In this document: positions 1 to 11,019 of the stretch, piece by piece | Layout: each line of letters opens with the position of its first letter | How positions within the stretch are numbered: the stretch's first letter is position 1 | Assembly (NCBI GenBank): GCA_030278955.1 | Contig: JAOANR010000005.1 | Location: 34,599,105-34,663,104 of the forward strand | Reading direction: 5' to 3' | Origin: Hygrophila difformis | Lineage: Eukaryota; Streptophyta; Magnoliopsida; Lamiales; Acanthaceae | DNA length: 64,000 bases | Position numbers and translations under genes: made by a program | Notes under the pieces: model-generated | What the model was told of the DNA's origin: nothing | Database searches by the model: none | Seen by the model: only the letters and a program-made list of their open reading frames with translations

Positions 1-2
1 AT

Positions 3-1361
3 GAGGACGGAAGCATCCGCTTCAAGGGAAGGTGGTGTATACCACTACAATGCGTCGACCTGAAGCAAAAAGTAATGGAGGAAGGTCATAATACCCCATA
101 CTCGATTCATCCTGGAGGCGACAAGCTGTACAAGGACTTAAAGAAGAACTATTGGTGGCCAAACATGAAAAGAGATGTAGCCGAGTTTGTGGCAAGATGC
201 CTCACTTGCCAGAAGATCAAGGCAGTACGCCAAAAACCCCTAGGACTAATGCAACCATTGGAAATCCTGAGTTGGAAATGGGATAGCATTTCAATGGATT
301 TCGTCTCAGGGTTACCGCGGTCAACGAAAGGGATGAATAAAATCTGGGTGATCGTGGATAGGTTGACGAAAGTTGCCATATTCATACCAATGAAGGACAC
401 TTGGTCAATGGACCAATTGGCAAAGGCGTATGTCGACAATGTGGTACGTCGGCATGGAGTACCAAATGACATCATCTCGGATAGGGATAATAGATTTGTC
501 TCTCATTTTTGGACAAAACTGCAAGAAGCACTCGGTACGAAAATAAAGATGAGTACCGCGTTCCACCCTATGACGGATGGACAGACGGAAAGAATGATCC
601 AAACGTTGGAGGACATGCTAAGGGCATGTGTCCTAGAGTTTAAGGGAAGTTGGGAAAATCATTTACCCTTAATTGAATTTTCCTACAAAAATAGTTACCA
701 TGCTAGCATCGGCATGGCACCTTTCGAGGCACTGTATGGACGCAAGTGCCGAAGCCCGTTGAGCTGGGAAGAAAGCAATAGGACTGTGGAAGTTGGACCA
801 CAACTTGTTGAGGACATGGCTCAACAAATCAAGATAATCCAAGGAAAGATGAGAGCCGCTCAAGACCGGCAAAAGAGTTATGCCGACGTGAGACGGAAAG
901 ACTTGGAATTTCAAATTGGCGATAAAGTCATGCTGAAGGTATCACCAATGAAGGGTGTGATGCGCTTCAGCAAGCGAGTTAAATTGAGTCCACGATACAT
1001 AGGACCGTATGAGATCCTAGAAAGAGTGGGAAATCTTGCATATCGGCTAGCATTGCCGCCACAATTTGCTCGTGTCCACGACGTGTTCCATGTCTCACAA
1101 TTGAAGAAGTATGTGCACGATCCAACCCATGTACTCCAGTCGGAAGAGATTGAATTGGATGATGACTTGAGCTACGAGAAAATTCCGGTACGAATACTCG
1201 ACGTGAAGGAGAGAGTAACAAGAAATAAGACCGTGAGGATGGTCAAGGTTCTTTGGTCTAACCACGAAGCCAAGACGGCAACATGGGAATTAGAGGCAGA
1301 CATGAAAGAGCGTTACCCGACCCTATTCCAAGATGATGCAACCACAGTTATGGGGACATAA
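3..1361 (+). CDS. Gypsy polyprotein, integrase and chromodomain end (5' cut by window edge)
   Basis: This is the C-terminal part of a Ty3/gypsy pol protein. The frame is open from the window start, and the first internal Met is at 75. In order it shows the HHCC zinc-binding integrase N-terminus (GHNTPYSIHPGG then ARCLTCQK), and the catalytic core with the D,D,E triad (Asp in SMDFVSG, Asp in ISDRDNRF, Glu in DGQTERM). It then shows the GPY/F module ([22 protein letters not shown]), the VHDVFHVSQLKKY segment typical of chromoviruses, and a C-terminal chromodomain-like segment ([22 protein letters not shown] to WELEADM). Known role of the family: insertion of the cDNA, with the chromodomain directing it to chromatin. 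The frame has no stop before TAA at 1359-1361, so the fragment looks intact. Protease, RT and RNase H lie off the left edge. It aligns well with the last third of the complete copy at 15655-20361. Confidence 0.93.
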   Translation, partial: EDGSIRFKGRWCIPLQCVDLKQKVMEEGHNTPYSIHPGGDKLYKDLKKNYWWPNMKRDVAEFVARCLTCQKIKAVRQKPLGLMQPLEILSWKWDSISMDFVSGLPRSTKGMNKIWVIVDRLTKVAIFIPMKDTWSMDQLAKAYVDNVVRRHGVPNDIISDRDNRFVSHFWTKLQEALGTKIKMSTAFHPMTDGQTERMIQTLEDMLRACVLEFKGSWENHLPLIEFSYKNSYHASIGMAPFEALYGRKCRSPLSWEESNRTVEVGPQLVEDMAQQIKIIQGKMRAAQDRQKSYADVRRKDLEFQIGDKVMLKVSPMKGVMRFSKRVKLSPRYIGPYEILERVGNLAYRLALPPQFARVHDVFHVSQLKKYVHDPTHVLQSEEIELDDDLSYEKIPVRILDVKERVTRNKTVRMVKVLWSNHEAKTATWELEADMKERYPTLFQDDATTVMGT

Positions 1362-1645
1362 CTGTCGTCTTAAGAGGGGGAGGATGTAACGGCCCGAATA
1401 TTTCCGGATATTTTGTCCGAATATTTTGTATCCCAAATAAACAAATACAAATTGTTTAGAACTACGTAATGACTTGATCCCTTCACGGGGTACGTAGGCA
1501 ACTTGGAAATTTCAATTCTGGATTCAGTCAAATAATAACAAACAACAACACACAATAATACAATCACTTAATCAAACAATTCCCGAACTCGCAAGATGAT
1601 AAAGCGCAACTTCGAGGACGAAGTTGATTCTTAAGGAGGGTAGAC
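1362..1645 (+). other. 3' noncoding region of element A with two purine tracts
   Basis: No gene is seen. The stretch carries a purine tract AAGAGGGGGAGGA at 1372-1384 followed by TGTAACGGCCCGAATA, which looks like an LTR start but is not one. The true polypurine tract, TTAAGGAGGGTAGA at about 1631-1644, is followed one base later by the LTR start at 1646. The same two-step arrangement occurs in element D (20371 and 20595), where target-site duplications prove that the second site is the real LTR boundary. Confidence 0.75.
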
Positions 1646-4127
1646 TGTAATACCCGTAATTTTTAGGATATAAAATAGAATTTAATCCGATGAGAAAAGA
1701 GGTCGTAAAATCGGAAATGCACGGAGATTGAAAGACGACGATTTAGAAGCCGACGAATCCAAAACCACGGACTTAAGATTTCAAACACGAAATCAATTTA
1801 AGTCGGAATAAATTTAGGATGGGAATCGTAATCCGAGAATGACCCGGAAAATCGAGCCCGAAAACGTGGAAGGATAGAAGTCCGAAAGAGAGGAGGAAAA
1901 GACCCGACAGATTGCATGGACCGGTCCGGACCGGTGCCGCGCGCTGGCCGCGCGGTCACGCGCCAACCCCGCGTGGCTGCACAGAATGCGGCAGATCACG
2001 CGATCATGGCGATTTCTTGCCAAAAATTCGACTCCCGATTATGGTAAGTGAATTTGGACGGGAGGAAAGCTTTTAGACGACCTAGGGCTGCCTCCTCCAC
2101 CCATTCCTCAGTCATCCAGCCCTTTGTACACCCTAAATCTCTCCCAAAACCAAAATACAAAGTCCTTACCTTCCGACGACTTCCCGACGTTTTTCCGACG
2201 AGTTTCCAGCAACCAACGACGACCGTAGAAGGGTGTAGATCAAGGATTACAGTCCTCGGATCATTGGTAAGGATTATATTAGGTCCTTTTCTCGTTTTTA
2301 ATCTCAATCCTCAACCTAACGTTCGGATTTTTGACTTGCAAACACGTTCATGGTCGAAGGAGAAGGAGAACATGTGCGTAGATCCGTTCATGGCAATTTT
2401 GGACAAGAAGAGCGACCCTAGGATGACCAAGAACACCATTACAGTAAGTTGATACCTTTCATATATATACGAGTGGCTTAGGGGCGTCCAAATTAGTGAC
2501 TTTGTAACGAAACGTAAAAATCAAATCTAAAAACCCCAACTTGCGCGTTTTCTGAAATCCGTTTAAAACCCCTATTTCGAGAGTTGAAACCGAAAAACGC
2601 AAAACTAGAATTTTGATCCTAACACCTCAAGCTATGTTTTGTAAAAATTTCAGAGATTTTCATCAATGTTTGCTACCTCAAATCGCGTCAAGCATAAACT
2701 GTATTTTTAAACTTTTTCGAAAAACTGACAGTACAAATGTGCGAACTTGATGAGCATGTTTCTATGATTTATAGTCCGAAATAATCTTTACAATGTAAAC
2801 AAAAGTGGTAGATAATCATGTCTAGTATGTGTATATAAAATTTCAGAATTTTGGAGTCCATTTGATATGTCAAAAAGTCGATTTTCTGAACTGTGTCAAA
2901 ACTGAATCCTGACAGTGCATTGGTTGTGTAGTAAACTCGGTTTTTGACATGTTTCCTCACTTTATTTCGAAATCGTTAAAACTTGAAAGTTTTCCGTTAG
3001 AGTGTTTTTGATATACTGTAAAAATTTCAGATTTTTCGGACTTGAATTGAATTTTTAAATTAAAAAGGCGTAAACTGTGACGTCAAACGATTTTAAATTG
3101 ATGAGATTTTGAAATTCCGAAACAAACGGTCGAAACCTTGAAATATGATAAATCTATACTTTTGAAAAATCCCATTACACTAAATCGAAACGATATCGGA
3201 TACTTAGGTAGAGGGTGAGTGCTCTGCAGGGTGCCCCTCTAGCCTTTTTCGGCGTGCCTATAGTGGACGCAAGATACTTGAATTAAAAACTACGCCAAAA
3301 TGAAATGAGATATATGGCCTACACTCTCGGGATTATCCATATGGGTTTTTTGAGGCTCTGGAGTGTTATTGGGTATGGCGGATACGGTTGCGGCCGCCGG
3401 ACAACCGGCTACACAAGAAACTTACGAAACGGCTGCGGCCGCCGGACTACCGGCTAAACTAAATATTGTCGAGATGGTGACGTAACGGGGGAAATTAAAA
3501 GACTTAATCCTTTTCCTTCATGTATTTATTTATTTAAGTCTTTAATTATGCATTTAAATTATGTCTTAAATTTTATACCATGTTTAATTTATTATTTATG
3601 AAATTTACATGCATGTTTAATAATACAAATTAAATTCTTATTTTTAATTTGATAAATGGATTATCTTGTATGCATGCTTAGGAGTAAAACTTTAATTATT
3701 AAATTAAACCCCTTTATTGCTATATTAGGATCGACTTACTCAGTATTTTATAATACAGATAAAATTGTTGTTTTCCTTTTTTCAGAGTATGGAGAAAATG
3801 CATAAGCATGTGCATTTGGGGGATACATTTGAAACATTAAATTGTCGTTTTTATTATACTTGCATATCGGGCCTGTATAACCCGAGTTTTGGCCATGTCG
3901 GCCCTGCATTTAAATTCCGCTGCATAAACTTATATATTTTTCGCTGCGTTAGACTTGATGTGAATGATTATTGTTTTTAAGTAAAAGTATTTCCGGACTT
4001 GGTTGTTTTAAATTATTTTTATACCATTAGCCTTGCATCTCTCAAGTGAGCTCGATTGAAGTCGTGTCTTGCTTGGGAGGTGCGGCGGTGGCATCCCGGC
4101 CTGGGTGATCAAATCCGGGGTGTTACA
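1646..4127 (+). repeat. 3' LTR of Tekay-like element A (2482 bp)
   Basis: It begins TGTAATACCCG and ends CCGGGGTGTTACA, with TG...CA termini. Features shared with the LTRs of D, B and the solo LTR at 54584 are a perfect splice-donor consensus GTAAGT at 2444-2449, GC-rich modules with GCGGCCGC (3391-3465), and the ending block GGTGTGGCGG/TGGCATCCCGGCCTGGG. The block GGGTGAGTGCTCTGCAGGGTG (about 3212) is shared with D and B. Conceptual ORFs inside it (for example 2048-2452) have no protein-like features and are treated as noncoding. Confidence 0.9.
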
Positions 4128-4625
4128 ATCTATCCCTGAGCAGCTCCATCATTTCCCGCCAAGAATAGGGCTCATCGTCCTTAGTCAGTTTCGCTTGGGT
4201 GGCCTACCACCAGTCGTCCGCTTCGCCTCCCAAGTAGTACGAGGCGACGTGCATTCTCTCTCCTTCCGGACACTTGACTGCGCCCAGCAGCTTGTCAAAT
4301 GTCCGGATCCATTCCTCCAGTTTTGCTGGATCCTCCTCACCAGCATAGTGGGGTGGCTGGTAGGGATTCACCATTGCCAGATAGTTGGGTCGAGCTTGGG
4401 GCGGAGGTACCGCCGCAGCTTGACCCTGATTGACTTGCGCGTTCCCTAGCGCAATCAAGACCTCCTCTATCGTCTGAAGACAATCGCCCACATTGTTCGG
4501 TGCGGGGGCGTCCTGCGCACCTTGGGGTTGTGCTCCTACAGGTTGAGCAGGTTATGTGACATTTGGTGGCACTTCAGTAGTAGTTTGGGGAGCAGGTTGG
4601 GTTCTTGGTCTACCTCTTGGTGCCA
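4128..4625 (-). pseudogene. gag start of element B, broken by two stops and by insertion of element A
   Basis: Reading the minus strand from the ATG at 4625-4623 gives [13 protein letters not shown], which matches the start of the intact gag of element D ([13 protein letters not shown]). A TAA stop at 4554-4552 interrupts the proline- and glutamine-rich leader. The frame then reopens through [17 protein letters not shown] and [19 protein letters not shown] to [11 protein letters not shown], where a TAG (4206-4204) replaces the Gln that follows in D. Beyond it, [10 protein letters not shown] is still readable up to 4128, where element A begins. Gag proteins of this family form the virus-like particle. 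This copy cannot make it. The two nonsense changes contrast with the intact small ORF just upstream. Confidence 0.88.
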
Positions 4626-4910
4626 TTCTGTTACAAACGGTGTAAATTAGGACACGAGAGCGTAAGATATTGTCTAGACAAGTTACTATGAATGTGTTTG
4701 TACTTTCACACATAATGCTCGATTGGACTTAAAAGTGACACAAGATTTTGTTTTATTTTGTTTAAATTTTTTTTCCAATGAACAAATAGATAAATAAATC
4801 TTGTATTTTATTTCTTGAAGAAATTTTTAGTGCAAGTGAGAGGATGTACAAGAATAGAAATGTTTACTTAGCAAAAATAGTATCTACTAAAAATAGAATT
4901 CCTATCTTCT
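4626..4910 (-). other. Spacer between the small ORF and gag in element B
   Basis: No gene is seen. The spacer corresponds to 15346-15654 of element D. Next to the gag ATG the minus strand reads TTTGTAACAG then A and ATGG, the same acceptor-like sequence as in D. Confidence 0.6.
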
Positions 4911-5237
4911 CTAGGCGTCCTCCGACAGGGTAGCGGGATCCTCCTCCGGGTCTTCCTCCTCCGAATTTGGCGGCAGTAGGTCGTCAAAGATGTTGTTCAA
5001 GTCCTCTACGTGAGCATCGACGTGTTCCTTCAATATTAGGTTTTGTGTAGTGATGGTTTGGACTTGGTGTTTGAGTTGGTTTATGCGGTGGTGGTCCGCC
5101 TCTCTTAAGTTGCCCATGTGGTGCAGATTTGCCTCCAAATGAGCTATGCGATGTTTAATTTGTTCTATGGTTTTTTGGGAGTTGAAGTGAGCGTTCATCA
5201 TTTTGATCATCAAGTTCATCATATCTTGACTAGCCAT
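4911..5237 (-). CDS. Small coiled-coil ORF upstream of gag, element B copy (108 aa)
   Basis: An open frame of 108 codons lies between the 5' LTR/PBS and gag on the minus strand. The protein starts MASQDMMNLMIKMMNAHF, has a heptad-like helical middle (IAHLEANLHHMG, LREADHHRINQLKHQ, ITTQNLILKEHVDAH) and a very acidic tail (EEEDPEEDPATLSEDA). The copy in element D (15019-15345) has the same length, no indels, and by eye about 80 of 108 identical residues. The frame is still open here although the adjacent gag has two stops. I do not recognise the family. It has no zinc knuckle, signal peptide or membrane segment. A small trimer- or dimer-forming coiled-coil accessory protein is an inference only. 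Confidence 0.7.
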   Translation of the reverse strand: MASQDMMNLMIKMMNAHFNSQKTIEQIKHRIAHLEANLHHMGNLREADHHRINQLKHQVQTITTQNLILKEHVDAHVEDLNNIFDDLLPPNSEEEDPEEDPATLSEDA

Positions 5238-5753
5238 CTAGCGCAAGGAAATGATCTAAGTTAGAACGTATCACGCTTCTAAGTTCTCTAAGTTAAGGCA
5301 ATGTAGTATGCACATGCAAATGATGATTTCCCCCCCTCCCCAAAATAATTCATGCACTATGTATATATATATATATTTTTCTCGAATTTTCATGGGTTTT
5401 AAAAGTAAAAATTCATTCCATGTAATTAATGCTTTAAAAATTTAAAATAATAGTTAAAATCCTTGGACCTCTATATTGGGTCAAAAATAATGATCATTTG
5501 GGCTCAAAAATAATTTGGGCTAGGAAATTTTAAAAATAAAAATAATAATTTGGGCTTCTATAATTATGACAATAATAATTTAAAAATAATCATGGTTTAA
5601 AAAATAATAGTTTAAAAATAATAATCTAATAGTTTAAAAAATAATAATGCTAATTTAAAAATAAGCCGCGCTCTTTAATAGTTTAAAAATAATTAGCTTT
5701 AAAAGTAATAATTAAAAATAATAATTAAAAATAATAGTTTAAAAATATTCCGG
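5238..5753 (-). other. AT-rich leader of element B between PBS and small ORF
   Basis: No gene is seen. It is rich in short AATAATAATTTAAAAATAAT repeats and GCCCAAAT-like words, like the corresponding leader of element D (14577-15018). Confidence 0.6.
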
Positions 5754-5765
5754 GCTCTGATACCA
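5754..5765 (-). promoter_or_regulatory. Primer-binding site of element B (tRNA-iMet type)
   Basis: On the minus strand the sequence is TGGTATCAGAGC, three bases inside the LTR end at 5769. It is the plant initiator-methionine tRNA primer-binding sequence, used to start reverse transcription. It is identical to the site in element D at 14565-14576. Confidence 0.9.
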
Positions 5766-5768
5766 ACT

Positions 5769-6101
5769 TGTAACACCCCGATTTTTTGTCACCCAGGTCG
5801 GGTTGTCACCGCCACACCTCCCTAGCAAGACACGGTTTCTCCGAGCTCACTAAAGAGATGCAAAACTGGGTATTGCAGTATTTAAAATATTTAAAACAAT
5901 TAAAAATAGCCCATACAATATAAATTCAAAAATAATACTATTATAATGCAGCGGAAAAATAATATCTAAGTATAAGTATTGCAGCGGAAAATGTAAATAT
6001 GGCCAACATAGCCAAAACACGGGTTAAACAGGCCCGTTCATACTATAGTCTAATGCAAAATTTAAAAATAAAGTGTTCCCAAAAATCCCATGCATGTACG
6101 T
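5769..6101 (-). repeat. 5' LTR of element B, inner segment (333 bp)
   Basis: This begins TGTAACACCCCG in plus orientation, the reverse complement of the LTR end CGGGGTGTTACA. It matches the last part of the LTRs of D (CGAGAAACCGTGTCTTGCTAGG and GCCATGTCGGCCC-like sequences, reverse-complemented). It stops at TACGT (6097-6101), where the Athila-like element is inserted. The rest of the LTR resumes at 43257. Confidence 0.85.
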
Positions 6102-8838
6102 TGAAACTTTTGAACCGCTTCGCCAACACGAGTAATTTTCTGAAAATTCCTTTTACTGGTTTATTGCTTAAGGAGGAAACTGTGATTTCAAATGGTGCCT
6201 CGAAAGTCCCCGGCAACGGCCATGAAACTTTTGCACCCAAGCTAAGTTTCATTTTGCTACTGGAGGGTTGAAGAACCGTCTAAATACAATTTCCAAGTTC
6301 GGATTTATTAAATGGAAAGAGTTATGATTGGGGGAAGGGGTTTAAGAATATATTAAGATTTCCCTTTTTATTACTCCTATGGGGTTCAAACGGCGCTGTG
6401 GTTCTTCCAGCCATGAAACTTTTGACAAGTATCACGGTGCAACCGGGATGGACCTTCAGTCTGTCACCCTGAAAGTCCTAGGTATCTGCACCATAATGAT
6501 TCTCTTAATTTCATGTCAAGAAGATACCTGCCATGAAATTCTTGAACATCTTTCCACTGTATGAGTATTTTCCCAAAATGTTATTTTTATTTACTCGTGT
6601 CACGAAACTGTGCTCCCGAAAGCGCACGGGTCAAAAATTGCAGTAATTTATAGTAAGTACCGGATCGTTCACTGGAGGATGTGCGATGGAAGCAGGACCC
6701 ACGTCGTTTACTAAGATTTTCCACTCGGTTACTCGTTTCAAGTTTTGCAAGGGTTTCTAACAACTACTTGGCATAAATTAAACCAGATCATGAAAGCAGT
6801 AAAAATTATTCTACAAAGCATGGTAAACTAGATCGAAGAAAGCAATTAAATTTATATTATGAAAGCAATATAAAATTATGCTACACTATCTAGAAAGCAG
6901 GTTAAATATGACAGAAGGGACAGGGAGGAAATAATAAAGATTGGACAAGATTCAGATGAAACACAATTAAACTTCCATTTTTAATACATAGATCTCAGCT
7001 TGGGATAATCCTCTAGTTAGCTAACTCTCATGCTTTCTACACCATGTTCCCTTTAACAGACAGGTACTTATGGTGAGAATTTACATGCTCTTAAGACAAC
7101 AATTTCTAAGATACCACAGACTTATAACTCCCTCCACAGGCCTTGTGAAGTTACATTACATATCTGTGGTGGACAAGCAACACCTAACATATCATTAGTT
7201 GACATGCCAAGTACTCCTATCATTCCCCCATGTCACACCCAAAGTTTCAAATCAAGCCCCAAACCATTCCATAACTCTCAAACCTTTTAACAGATGGACA
7301 GCCCCTAATTCTTCCGAGTGACCTCTATGAAAGCATTTAAAAGGAAAGCAGTAAAGAAAGCTGTAAGGAAAGCATTTAAATCTATCACTCGGAATCGTTA
7401 AAAACGTCTCTTTCCGTTAGTATAAAAGAGCCCCTGGTCTTGGTGACCAGATGCAGATCAAGAACCCCCGAGATATCAATAAGCCACAGAGCTTACAACA
7501 TCTGGGTGGTTATGAGATACAAACTAAATGAAACAGATCCACAAGTGAACCTATTCCGGATTTACTCACTCAAGACTCAATTCTAGACTTTGGCAGAAGA
7601 AGATAGTAGTCGAAGGAATACTCGACCTTACCTTAGAAATTCACCAAGGCCTATATGTTGTTCCTCTAGTATTATTTATCACATCTCTTCTACACCCAAG
7701 TGGATATTGACTTAATGCGATATCTAATATCAGATTTCCAACACACAGCAATTTTGAGAAGCAAATGAATGTTTGAAAATCATTCCCTAGACTGGTACTA
7801 GACTCTCAATTAAAACACAGATCCTTTCAGTCTAGATGAGACCTAATCGCTGACTCTGCTTCTAAGCTCTCAAAATCAACCCCCAGTAGAATGTGAATTA
7901 GTCATAACTGTCGAATTTATCCCTTACTCAGATCCGGATTTTACAAGGAATTTTTGTTGGAAATTTATTATGCGGCATCTGATTTACATCATGACTCCTG
8001 TGTCCAAGGGGAAGGATCCCCAAAATAATGATATGACCGGAACATCTACATAATAGTATCATGCATACAAGTATATGAAAAGGAGAATAAATTACCCCAA
8101 AATATATGGTGGGGTTAGACAGAATGCGATACATAAAGGTGGATTAGCCTGAGATGAGAAGAAATTGGCTAAAAAGAGTGCCAGAGATAGTTGGGGTTTT
8201 CCGGACTGCAAACATCTGCTGTCTGGTTCCCAATTATCCAAGATGATTGATTGCAGACAGAAAGAATCCCAAACGACGGTGACCGCCGTCATTCAGTTTT
8301 CTTTTGTCTGTGAGAGGAAGAAAAACCCACATATTTCTTGCTGTAATATTTCTCAACTGATGTTGGTCGACATCAGTTGATACTATTACAACTTGAATTC
8401 AGGTTGAGAAATTAAGATAAAGAAAATTAAAACTGTATCTGATTAGGAATTGGCTGAGTGACTAATCAAAACTCTTAGTGAAGAGAACGCTCGCCGAAGC
8501 TTCCACCAACCACTAATCAGATCATGCAAAATAACAGATAATGATTGACACACAGAAGACGGGTTAGTCGATATCCCTGTGAAGGGACCTTTCACCAACA
8601 TTAATCTATGTGTTCCTCATTATCCGTTCATACACGCCATGAAAGAGAAAATAGGAAAGTAAGAAGATATTTTTGGTATTGTGTGGGTGTTAAGCACACA
8701 ATAAATGGACACTAGTGGGTTGAGATGTGTAATGGATAAAAATCAGATGAATTGGGCCTAGGCCCAATACACCCATGCAACTTACACAAATCATGAAAGA
8801 AAATATTTTTGGAGTTTCCAAAATAGAAGGGATGGTTC

Positions 8839-9299
8839 AATTCGAATTATTGGGGTAATTCGAATTGAGAATGCATGAAGGATGAAGTATTACTTACTCA
8901 ATTGATCATTGCTAGAAATTGGAGCATCATCCAATTCGAATTATTGACCAATTCGAATTAATTCGAATTGGACAATTCGAATTGGCAAAGTTCCTTTCTT
9001 TGCTCAAATTGACTAAGGTATTTACCTCAAAGGGAGGGTGAGTTCGAATTATACAGCAATTCGAATTAATTCGAATTGCAACAATTCGAATTGGTAGAGG
9101 ATGGAAAATAAACTAAGTCATGAATGTGTGGCAATGGATACAATGTGGTTTTTAACCCAATTCGAATTGTTGAGCAGTTCGAATTAACTCGAATGGCATA
9201 ATTCGAATTGGTTGAAAACCACATGAAGAGAATAGTTTGGGTATGCAATTCGAATTTCCTTTAGCAATTCGAATTAATTCGAACTGCCTCAATTCGAAT
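8839..9299. repeat. AATTCGAATT palindrome array 1, left LTR of C
   Basis: Modules of a single AATTCGAATT, about 6-10 bases, a double palindrome AATTCGAATTAATTCGAATT (some degenerate), about 5 bases and another single copy recur about every 100 bp. Full modules are near 8937, 9048, 9160 and 9248. The same array is at 41085-41545 in the other LTR. Confidence 0.9.
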
Positions 9300-10170
9300 C
9301 ACACATTTTCAAACACAACAATTTTTGTTTTCTCACAAGTGTGGGTTAGGTGAACACTGTACTGTAATGATGGGTTTAGATTTGCTAAATCCTTCATCTC
9401 ACATCAGTGTCATTTCACAGCCACCCTAGTGAGATTTTCAAGAAATAAACAAATACATGTCTAGTGGGTATTGGCCAGATTCAAACCCTATTTCTACAAA
9501 CAAGAAATCAAAGATCAAAGAGCCTAAAACATCTAGTTATCTAAGAACTACATGAGTAAACTAAGAACACTCAAGTTATCTAAGGTAGCATAAAATGCAA
9601 TAAGACAAGAAGAACAAAACTTAAATATAAATATAAATTGACACAGTCATAAAAAACATCTAAAACCTAAGAACACTTATTTGAAGCTCTAAGGCACTAA
9701 ATCAAGCCAAAAACCCATCAAACATGCATTTATTAAGTTTGAATGTCAACTAGGACATAATAAATGTAACCTAGTTGAAACAAACAAACACTAAGCATTT
9801 ATTTCTAAGGAAAGCATTAAAGAGTGCCAAAACAAATGGATAAAACCATTTCTGGAAATTTTCCTTGTATTGACACTTGAAAGCAAAATAAGAACCCAAC
9901 ACCATCATTAGCTTGAAGGTAGGGTTTATTCTAACTAGAAAGCATGTAAACATATGGAAAATGGCTACTCTAAGGGTTACACAAACTGCTTCTATACTAA
10001 ACTAAAATTACAGCATGTAAAGATTAAAATACTTGCAAGAAAAATAAACTAAACTAATCTAAACTACCTACCTAACCCTTAAGGGGTGTGGAAACTCCTG
10101 CTGTTCTTTTTGTCCCAAGCTGCCTTTTGGTTAAAATTCTTGATCTCTTGATTTTGTTGTGGAAGGTCTG

Positions 10171-10180
10171 CTTTTATAGA
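10171..10180 (-). promoter_or_regulatory. TATA box of Athila-like LTR (left copy)
   Basis: The minus strand reads GTCTATAAAAGCAG, a textbook TATA box, about 67 bp downstream of the end of palindrome array 2. If used, transcription starts about 30 bp further on, giving a U3 of about 0.8 kb and a very long R-U5 of about 4 kb. Confidence 0.65.
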
Positions 10181-10246
10181 CAATCTTCAAGACCGTAGGC
10201 CCACCAGTGTTGTGCACAGCTTTCTTTGGATGAATTGTTGAGTGAA

Positions 10247-10671
10247 GTTCGAATTATCTCAACCAATTCGAATTAATTCGAATTGTGAGATCTCTTCCTT
10301 GAGCTGGGATTTTGGCCTTCAGTAGTCAATTCGAATTGTTGTTGCTAATTCGAATTAATTCGAACTAGACAATTCGAATTACATCTTTTCTCGAATTGGA
10401 TGAGGGTTTCTGCTTGGCTCATTGCACTTTGTTGGCAATTCGAATTGTTTGTGCCAATTCGAATTAATTCGAATTTGGACAATTCGAATTGCATCTTCTT
10501 CTTGCCTTTGGGTTTCTTCTCTCTTCATTTCCTAATTCGAATTAATTCGAACTTGAATAATTCGAACTAGCCTTCTGCATCCCTTCCAACACTTAACCAT
10601 TTCTTGCTCTCTTTAGCAATTCGAATTGTTGTGCAATTCGAATTAATTCGAATTGCTCACAATTCGAATTG
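10247..10671. repeat. AATTCGAATT palindrome array 2, left LTR of C, upstream of the TATA box
   Basis: Five modules with the same single-double-single layout as array 1 lie in the U3 part of the LTR, near 10247, 10327, 10437, 10532 and 10617. In transcription direction (minus) they sit immediately upstream of the LTR TATA box. Same sequence at 42493-42917. Confidence 0.9.
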
Positions 10672-11005
10672 TGCTTCAATCACTTAACCAAATTTTCAGT
10701 TGTGGGATTTTCAATCTTTTTCCCATCTTTTTGGATTTTTGTGGGCTCTTTTATTCTTTTGCCCATCTTTTCATTCCTCTTTCTTTTCTTTTTCCTTTTT
10801 TCATGTTTTTGGATTTTTCTAACACAAATGCAATTAAAATTGCATATTTTGTGTTTTTTTATTACCGGCTCAATGTTTTTACAAACTCGCATTAATCTGT
10901 CAAATTCAACTGCTTTCTTATTGAAATAAGATGGAATCACGATCAAAATGTCCGTCTCAGACACGGAAATGGATTGGAAATAATGGACAATTTTGGCCAT
11001 TATCA

Positions 11006-11019
11006 ACATCCTCACATTT
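11006..11019 (-). promoter_or_regulatory. Polypurine tract of Athila-like element C
   Basis: The minus strand reads AAATGTGAGGATGT directly before the LTR start TGATAATGG. The position adjoining the 3' LTR fits the plus-strand primer of reverse transcription. The same 16-base word CAACATCCTCACATTT (plus orientation) occurs again at 29561-29576 and 31991-32006. Confidence 0.75.

Larger units (their letters stand above)
1..4127 (+). mobile_element. Tekay-like Ty3/gypsy element A, 3' part only
   Basis: Only the 3' part lies in the window: the end of the polyprotein, a 3' noncoding stretch and a 3' LTR that runs from TGTAATACCC at 1646 to GGGGTGTTACA at 4127. The reading frame is open from the first bases, so the element continues off the left edge. 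It is inserted within the reverse-strand gag of element B: B's gag sequence starts immediately at 4128. The next five bases, ATCTA at 4128-4132, are the expected 3' target-site copy, but the left copy is outside the window. It is a relative of element D: the integrase proteins are closely alike while the LTRs differ in length (2482 versus about 3250 bp), so they are different subfamilies. Confidence 0.9.
6102..11005 (-). repeat. 3' LTR of Athila-like element C (4904 bp)
   Basis: In plus orientation it begins TGAAACTTTTGA and ends GGCCATTATCA, so the LTR reads TGATAATGG ... TTTCA on the minus strand. It is near-identical to 38348-43251. It contains two arrays of the AATTCGAATT palindrome (10247-10671 and 8839-9299), a TATA box (10180-10171) and, near its 3' end, internal echoes of the LTR-end/PBS junction (about 6206-6232 and 6414). 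No protein-coding gene is supported in it. Confidence 0.95.

Noticed and set aside
1..4127. Element A and element D considered as parts of one element
   Set aside because: Their LTRs differ in length and sequence, D has both LTRs with its own target duplication, and A is inserted in a different host element.
8839..9299. Regularly spaced AATTCGAATT repeats considered as a CRISPR-like array
   Set aside because: The units are palindromes with irregular spacing inside a plant LTR, with no cas genes and clear nuclear repeat context.
6102..11005. The near-identical blocks 6102-11005 and 38348-43251 considered as a segmental duplication
   Set aside because: TG...CA ends, equal length, adjoining PBS and PPT, and the TACGT target duplication show that they are the LTRs of one element.
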